From assembly GCA_024687845.1 (NCBI GenBank), contig JAILEL010000323.1, positions 1 to 20,078 on the forward strand: 20,078 nucleotides of DNA. The letters are read 5' to 3'. Positions 15,384 to 20,078 of this stretch are shown piece after piece. Under the pieces are notes generated by a model that made no database searches, had not been told where the DNA came from, and was given only the letters and a program-made list of their open reading frames with translations. The position numbers were made by a program, and so were the translations under genes. Origin of the DNA: Eubacterium sp. (lineage in GTDB: Bacteria; Bacillota_A; Clostridia; Lachnospirales; Lachnospiraceae). Within the stretch, counting starts at the first letter, position 1. Every line of letters begins with the position of its first letter.

Positions 15384-17900
15384 ATGGAAGATAATAACCA
15401 GAATAACAATAATAATAACAATAATAATAATAAAAAGCCCGGTGGTTATAATACTACAATTGGTGTAATAATAATTACGCTCATTCTTTCAATTATCTTT
15501 ATTATGGTCTTTAACAATTACAAGGCTTCCGGTGAAGAAGAAAAGTCATATGATGAATTCATTCAGATGCTGGAAGATGGCAATGTAAAGAATGTTGAAA
15601 TCTATGAGAAGAAGATTAAGTTTGTACCAATTAAAGAAGACAAGAATTATGAGAATATTACCTATTATGTAATCAGAACTGATGATTATCAGCTTATCGA
15701 CAGACTGGATAAAGCGAATGTAGAATTCACAGCCATTAATGAGGGCGGAAATGCTATTCTTGCACAGGTTCTCTATTATGTAATTTTCTTTGCGGTAATG
15801 TATTTTCTTACCATGATGCTGTTTAGAAGAATAAGCAGTAGTGGTGGTGGATTCATGAATGTTGGCAAATCAAATGCCAAGCTTTATGACATGACCAAGA
15901 ACACTGGCGTGACATTTTCAGATGTAGCTGGTGAGGAAGAAGCTAAAGAGTCGCTTACTGAGATGGTTGACTTCCTTAAGAATCCTCAGAAGTACCTCGA
16001 GATTGGAGCGAGACTTCCTAAAGGGGCGCTTCTTGTAGGACCTCCAGGAACGGGTAAAACTCTTCTTGCCAAAGCTGTTGCAGGTGAGGCAGGTGTGCCT
16101 TTCTTCTCAATGTCAGGTTCGGAGTTCGTTGAAATGTATGTCGGTGTCGGTGCTTCTCGTGTGCGTGACCTCTTTAAACAGGCAAATGCAAAAGCACCTT
16201 GTATCATCTTTATCGATGAGATTGATGCTATCGGACGTAGCCGTGATACCCGCCATATGGGTGGTGATTCCGAGCGTGAACAGACACTTAATCAGCTCCT
16301 TTCAGAAATGGATGGATTTGATTCTTCTAAGGGTATAATTATTCTTGCAGCAACCAACAGACCAGAGGTTCTTGATAAAGCACTTCTGAGACCGGGAAGA
16401 TTTGATAGAAGAGTTGTAGTTGAAAGACCTGACCTTAAAGGCCGTGAGGATATTCTTAAAGTACATTCTAAGGATGTCAAGCTGGATGAGACAGTTGACC
16501 TTCATGAACTTGCAAGTGTAACAAGCGGTTCAGTTGGTGCCGACCTTGAGAACATAATTAATGAAGCTGCTCTTACAGCAGTAAGAAAAGGCAGAAGATT
16601 TGTATCGCAGTCAGATCTTATCGAATCAGTAGAAGTTGTCTTTGCCGGAAAAGAGAAGAAGGATCGTATTCTTTCAGCTGATGAAAAGAGTATAGTTGCT
16701 TATCATGAGGCTGGACATGCACTTCTTACCATGCTTCAGAAGAACACAATGCCAGTTCAGAAGATTACAATTGTTCCTCGTACAATGGGAGCTCTCGGAT
16801 ATGTATGGCAGACTCCTGAAGAAGAGAAATATCTTGAAACTCAGGCTGAGATGGAAGCTCATATTGTAATTACAATGGGTGGACGTGCGGCAGAGGCAAT
16901 TAAGTTCCCTTCAGTTACATCAGGTGCTTCAAATGATATCGAACAGGCTACCAAGGAAGCCAGAGCGATGGTTACCATGTATGGTATGTCAGAACGCTTT
17001 GGAATGGTTCAGCTTGAAGGAATAACCGGAGAGTATTTGGACAGACGTGCTGTAATGCAGTGTTCTGATGAAACTGCAACGATGATAGATGATGAAGTTC
17101 GTATCATCATTAAGAATGCTTATGATAGAGCTTATAAGATTCTTTCTGAAAATGTAAAGATTCTTGATGCTATTGCAACTTACCTGATAGATCATGAATC
17201 TATAACCGGTAAAGAATTTGTAGATATATTCAATCAGGTTACCGGAGGCGTTTTCCCTGTAGTTGACATGAGTTCATCACTGACATCAGACAGGAAACAA
17301 TGGGATAGAAGTGGTAAACTTTTCCTTGAGCATAGAGCAGAGCTCCCATATAGTACTGATGGAAATGGGAAGAGATCCGGAGCAAAAGCATATGGAAAAT
17401 CTGGCAAATATGTCAGTGGAGAAGACTATTCGGCTTCAGAAGATTCTGAGCTGACTTCTGCTGAAAAAGCAGCTAAGAAAGCGGCTAAAAAGGCCAAAAA
17501 GGAAAAGGCAAAAGCAGAAAAGGCTTTGAAAGAGAAAGACAAGGCTTCAAAGAAAGCCAATAAAGTAAAAGTATTTGCAAGCCCTGAATTTGAAGCAAGA
17601 CGTGAACAGCTTTTGAATGAGAATGAAAGTGTTGAGGTTGTTTTAGAAAAAGATGATAGTTCTAAAAAAACAGATATCTTGGCTAAAACAGATTCTTTGA
17701 CAGTTTCAGAATCAGAAGTGACGTCAGGATTAGAAGAGGCACCTGCTTCAAAAGAGGAGTTTTCAAATGGCAATTTAACTTCAGAGAATATATCATCTGA
17801 AAGTTACGCATCAGCAGATTCTGATTCGACGGATAACGATTCAACAGATACGTCAGATTCATCAACTGATTCAGATAATAAGATGCCATGGGATAACTAA
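15384..17900 (+). CDS. ftsH: ATP-dependent zinc metalloprotease FtsH with long C-terminal tail
   Basis: FtsH is a hexameric membrane AAA+ protease that degrades misfolded membrane proteins and some regulators. The 838 residues comprise a poly-Asn start (10 consecutive Asn at 7-16), a membrane segment near 24-43, an extracytoplasmic domain, a second segment near 125-145, the AAA domain with Walker A GPPGTGKT (219-226), Walker [12 protein letters not shown] and the SRH region [20 protein letters not shown], and the protease with HEAGH (441-445) and third zinc ligand D518. All catalytic residues are present. Usual length is about 610-660; here some 200 residues follow the protease: a Lys/Ala/Glu-rich coiled-coil-like stretch (about 692-730), then an acidic Ser/Asp/Thr-rich end. 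The ribosome site before ATG 15384 is weak (AGAAAGTAAG). A strong terminator follows. Confidence 0.96.
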   Translation: MEDNNQNNNNNNNNNNKKPGGYNTTIGVIIITLILSIIFIMVFNNYKASGEEEKSYDEFIQMLEDGNVKNVEIYEKKIKFVPIKEDKNYENITYYVIRTDDYQLIDRLDKANVEFTAINEGGNAILAQVLYYVIFFAVMYFLTMMLFRRISSSGGGFMNVGKSNAKLYDMTKNTGVTFSDVAGEEEAKESLTEMVDFLKNPQKYLEIGARLPKGALLVGPPGTGKTLLAKAVAGEAGVPFFSMSGSEFVEMYVGVGASRVRDLFKQANAKAPCIIFIDEIDAIGRSRDTRHMGGDSEREQTLNQLLSEMDGFDSSKGIIILAATNRPEVLDKALLRPGRFDRRVVVERPDLKGREDILKVHSKDVKLDETVDLHELASVTSGSVGADLENIINEAALTAVRKGRRFVSQSDLIESVEVVFAGKEKKDRILSADEKSIVAYHEAGHALLTMLQKNTMPVQKITIVPRTMGALGYVWQTPEEEKYLETQAEMEAHIVITMGGRAAEAIKFPSVTSGASNDIEQATKEARAMVTMYGMSERFGMVQLEGITGEYLDRRAVMQCSDETATMIDDEVRIIIKNAYDRAYKILSENVKILDAIATYLIDHESITGKEFVDIFNQVTGGVFPVVDMSSSLTSDRKQWDRSGKLFLEHRAELPYSTDGNGKRSGAKAYGKSGKYVSGEDYSASEDSELTSAEKAAKKAAKKAKKEKAKAEKALKEKDKASKKANKVKVFASPEFEARREQLLNENESVEVVLEKDDSSKKTDILAKTDSLTVSESEVTSGLEEAPASKEEFSNGNLTSENISSESYASADSDSTDNDSTDTSDSSTDSDNKMPWDN
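15402..15431 (+). repeat. AAY trinucleotide tract coding for poly-Asn in ftsH
   Basis: Ten consecutive AAT/AAC codons follow MEDNNQ at the start of ftsH. The tract is in frame, so slippage by whole units would change only the number of Asn residues. Confidence 0.85.
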
Positions 17901-17910
17901 TAAAATTATA

Positions 17911-17952
17911 AACCACCATGAAATACGTTTTGTGATTTCATGGTGGTTTTTT
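17911..17952 (+). terminator. Strong intrinsic terminator after ftsH
   Basis: AACCACCATGAAAT (17911-17924) pairs perfectly with ATTTCATGGTGGTT (17935-17948), a 14-bp stem with a 10-base loop, followed by a T-run to 17952. The opposite strand has a T-rich stretch too, so it may also stop the minus-strand gene that converges from the right. Confidence 0.93.
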
Positions 17953-17972
17953 ATATGGTTTGTTTTTGATTT

Positions 17973-18152
17973 TTAATCAATAGTAATATTTTCGGCTACG
18001 ATACCTAAAGCTTCTAATTTGGCTTTTGCCTTACGTATCTGATTGTTTAGTTCTTTTTCTTTATCTTCGGCTTTTTCTATTCTTAAGAGATCTGTATATA
18101 TATCAATCATTATAGCGGCCTGTTCTTTTTCTGTCATTCCATATTCCTCCAT
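17973..18152 (-). CDS. Small hypothetical coiled-coil-like protein
   Basis: I do not recognise this 59-residue protein. It is highly charged and helix-prone, with a Lys/Glu-rich heptad-like middle (LRIEKAEDKEKELNNQIRKAKAKLEAL) and no hydrophobic segment. The frame opens at 18170, but that ATG has no ribosome site. ATG 18152 has AAAGGA 9 bases upstream, and ATG 18137 (54 residues, MTEKEQAA...) has the strongest site, GGAGG 8 bases upstream, so the true start is one of these two. A good minus-strand promoter lies at 18233-18261 and the ftsH terminator may serve it in reverse. A dedicated promoter and clean ribosome sites argue that the gene is real despite its size. Confidence 0.65.
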   Translation of the reverse strand: MEEYGMTEKEQAAIMIDIYTDLLRIEKAEDKEKELNNQIRKAKAKLEALGIVAENITID

Positions 18153-18232
18153 AACTTTTATTCCTTTCATAAAATATGTGAGTTTTGCACGTACAAAAAA
18201 GAAACTAATACATATAAAATATGTATAAATGG

Positions 18233-18261
18233 ATTATAACATGTATGCTGTATGTAAACAA
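18233..18261 (-). promoter_or_regulatory. Promoter of the small minus-strand gene
   Basis: Read on the minus strand, TTGTTT (18261-18256) and TATAAT (18238-18233) are 17 bases apart, and TG one base before the -10 makes it an extended -10 promoter. The expected transcript start is near 18226, giving a leader of about 75 bases that contains a short ACATAT/ATATGT hairpin. Confidence 0.7.
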
Positions 18262-18342
18262 TGATTAATGGATTAGTAAAAGCTTAAAACAATCTAAATA
18301 GTTAGTGCATATTTATAAAAATCCATAAGCTTATTTCTTATA

Positions 18343-19947
18343 TTAAAAATTTATTGAGGTTTTTATTATCATTATTATTGAAATAAACGCTATTATGCTG
18401 AAAAATGAAGTGGATACCTTGCGTACATTCAGGGTATCTGCTTTTTTTTGCTGCATGGAATCAAATAGCCAGAACACAAAAATAGTTAATGTGATTATAA
18501 TCGTAAGAATACAATTTATGGAGCCATCAAATGCGAAGATAATATATATGATCGACATAATAGATAGCACAGGTACTCCTGATAAAAAGTTGAACCTGCT
18601 TACCGAATCAAGCTTTTTAGCCATCGGAGATTCAGCCGAAAACCATAGATAAGCATAAAGAGACATCATCAATATTATAAATGAAGCATCAGGTCTGCCT
18701 GCTGATTTAATACCAGATCTGAAACTCATTGCTAAAAATGCATACATCATACAACAACTTATCGAAATCAGAACAAAGAGATTAATAGTATTGAAAAATG
18801 TATGAAATCTGTTAAGAAGATAATTCCTATTATTTCTTGCAGGGTGTACCTTTGTTTGAAGACTAAAATTGTTATACAGTGAAGTAATCAGACTTCCGCA
18901 CATTATCAACGCAAAGGGAATTCGGTGAGAAGGCAGAAGAAGATAGTCATGATACCCTTTAGCTCCTTTTACAAAAAATATCATTGAAACAGCGCTTAGA
19001 GCACCGGTCAGATTACACATTGAAAAAAAGAAAATGTGAATAGGTGATGCATCGAAGCGTTCATTTGGTCTGAATAATACTTCTCTTAATTTTTTGTCAG
19101 ATATTTTAGAAGTGTAAAAAGCAATCGGAGTATCAATAATAATACCCAAAATAATTGGCAGCATACTTATGGATAAAAATATAAAAAGTATTTGATGCAT
19201 AGGGGTATCAAGTAAAACATTAAATAATTCTCCCAAGCTTATTTTTTCAGACATAAAAAACAGGACTATCATGATGCCTCCATAGAAAAGAATAAACAGA
19301 GGCAGCCAGTTGTTTTTAAAATATGTAGTTATTTCCTCAACAATACTTCTTGAAGAAGCTGAAGTGACAGATTCCGAGTTTGAAATGTCATGATGATCTT
19401 CTTCAACAGAATCTGCAACGTCTGGCTGTATGTCAAAATAATTGTTTTTAGAGTCTTGAGTCTCAAAATTATTCGCATCAGAATTTTGAGTGTTAGAATA
19501 TCTGGTGTTCTCAGAAAAATCAGAATTCAATTTGTATCCAAGTTTTCCATGAATCTTATTCTTATCTATTATTTTCGAAAATAGTTCTTCACATTCACTC
19601 ATATCATAATAATTTGAAAGAATATTGATTATCTTACTTTTTATATTTGATATGTATTTAGGAAGATTAATACTATTCAATTGCTCGAGCTGTTCAGTCT
19701 GTACTGAATTGATATATATACTTTTGTTATCATACATATATTCAAGAAGAAACATTTTCCTGTATTCAAGATGTTCAGAAAAATCTTTATATCCAATTAA
19801 CTGATGAGAGAAGTCCATGTAGAAACCATTAAGTCTCTCATCTTCTTCATGTGAAGAAAACCAGATTATTTTCTCCTGATTATCAGTATTTGCATTTTGA
19901 ATATTATTTGAAATTGTAGATTGAATAGTATCTGAATTAATGTTCAT
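18343..19947 (-). CDS. Hypothetical multi-pass membrane protein with acidic cytosolic N-terminal region
   Basis: I recognise no family in this 534-residue protein. Residues 1-about 215 are hydrophilic and include a segment rich in acidic and aromatic residues (WFSSHEEDERLNGFYMDF), then an Asn/Asp/Ser-rich low-complexity stretch near 145-200. About nine membrane helices follow from near 217 to the C-terminus (for example NWLPLFILFYGGIMIVLFF and INCILTIIITLTIFVFWLF). ATG 19947 has only a weak AAAAGAAG directly before it; the next Met is at residue 44 without a better site, so I keep 19947. Base composition is more AT-rich than its neighbours. It is separated from the small gene downstream by 190 bases with its own promoter, so the two are not clearly one operon. 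Confidence 0.78.
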   Translation of the reverse strand: MNINSDTIQSTISNNIQNANTDNQEKIIWFSSHEEDERLNGFYMDFSHQLIGYKDFSEHLEYRKMFLLEYMYDNKSIYINSVQTEQLEQLNSINLPKYISNIKSKIINILSNYYDMSECEELFSKIIDKNKIHGKLGYKLNSDFSENTRYSNTQNSDANNFETQDSKNNYFDIQPDVADSVEEDHHDISNSESVTSASSRSIVEEITTYFKNNWLPLFILFYGGIMIVLFFMSEKISLGELFNVLLDTPMHQILFIFLSISMLPIILGIIIDTPIAFYTSKISDKKLREVLFRPNERFDASPIHIFFFSMCNLTGALSAVSMIFFVKGAKGYHDYLLLPSHRIPFALIMCGSLITSLYNNFSLQTKVHPARNNRNYLLNRFHTFFNTINLFVLISISCCMMYAFLAMSFRSGIKSAGRPDASFIILMMSLYAYLWFSAESPMAKKLDSVSRFNFLSGVPVLSIMSIIYIIFAFDGSINCILTIIITLTIFVFWLFDSMQQKKADTLNVRKVSTSFFSIIAFISIIMIIKTSINF

Positions 19948-20078
19948 CTTCTTTTGTACTAATGCATTTATATCTGCAATCTAGTCCTTTTCATTTAATA
20001 TTTTTAAATCTCGAGGTGTGAATCATAGATTTGTAATTCCGAATGATAGTATATCACTTTTTTTGGCTAAAAAGAAGG
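19948..20078. other. Right-edge non-coding stretch
   Basis: I see no gene here. On the minus strand TATACT (20053-20048) with a poor TTCTTT 17 bases upstream could be the promoter of the membrane protein gene, giving a leader of about 95 bases. A CTTTTT/AAAAAG hairpin at the very edge may belong to the next gene outside the window. Confidence 0.25.

Noticed and set aside
18262..18342. Terminator for the 534-residue minus-strand gene
   Set aside because: Only a short ATAAGCTTAT palindrome and AT-rich sequence are visible; no GC-containing stem followed by a T-run.

Overview
The window looks like chromosome of a low-GC Firmicute, most likely a Lachnospiraceae relative (Butyrivibrio/Pseudobutyrivibrio-like). 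The grounds are AT-rich codon use, strong AGGAGG-type ribosome binding sites, a T-box leader on thrS, a CdaA/CdaR pair, and a secreted protein with choline-binding-type repeats. The taxonomic call is an inference from gene content only. Gene content is mostly housekeeping; I see no transposase, integrase, phage gene, CRISPR array, rRNA or tRNA.

Layout. (1) Bases 1-1172, minus strand: a glycerate kinase that runs off the left edge and lacks only its last few residues. (2) 1323-3434: a divergently transcribed secreted metallo-beta-lactamase-fold protein with C-terminal cell-wall-binding repeats, resembling the pneumococcal phosphorylcholine esterase Pce/CbpE. (3) 3536-6679: a polar amino acid ABC importer (permease, ATPase, lipoprotein binding protein) followed by a short-chain dehydrogenase/reductase. 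(4) 6680-9176: a promoter, a threonine-specific T-box leader (specifier ACU) and thrS, whose product lacks the usual N-terminal TGS domain. A near-palindromic ~40-bp sequence occurs in inverted orientation on both sides of the promoter and the stem I-III part of the T-box. (5) 9258-17900: a long co-directional cluster of two membrane proteins (the second with an Asn/Gln/Met-rich decapeptide-repeat tail), cdaA (diadenylate cyclase), cdaR (its YbbR-domain regulator), a Sir2 deacylase, glyA and ftsH, closed by a strong terminator. (6) 17973-19947, minus strand: a 54-65 residue coiled-coil-like protein and a 534-residue multi-pass membrane protein of unknown function. The last 131 bases hold no gene I can support.

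How the genes may work together. The first five genes of region 5 overlap or nearly abut, so c-di-AMP synthesis (CdaA/CdaR) is probably co-transcribed with the two unknown membrane proteins and the sirtuin; glyA and ftsH follow closely and may be read from the same transcript. The usual third partner of this locus, glmM, is absent. thrS is controlled by tRNA-Thr charging through its T-box. The ABC importer genes form one unit, with an AT-rich stem-loop before the binding-protein gene.

The least explained points are the inverted palindromes in and around the thrS leader, the TGS-less ThrRS, the Asn/Gln-rich tail on the membrane protein upstream of cdaA, and the roughly 200-residue tail plus poly-Asn N-terminus of FtsH. 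I found no convincing new multi-gene system.
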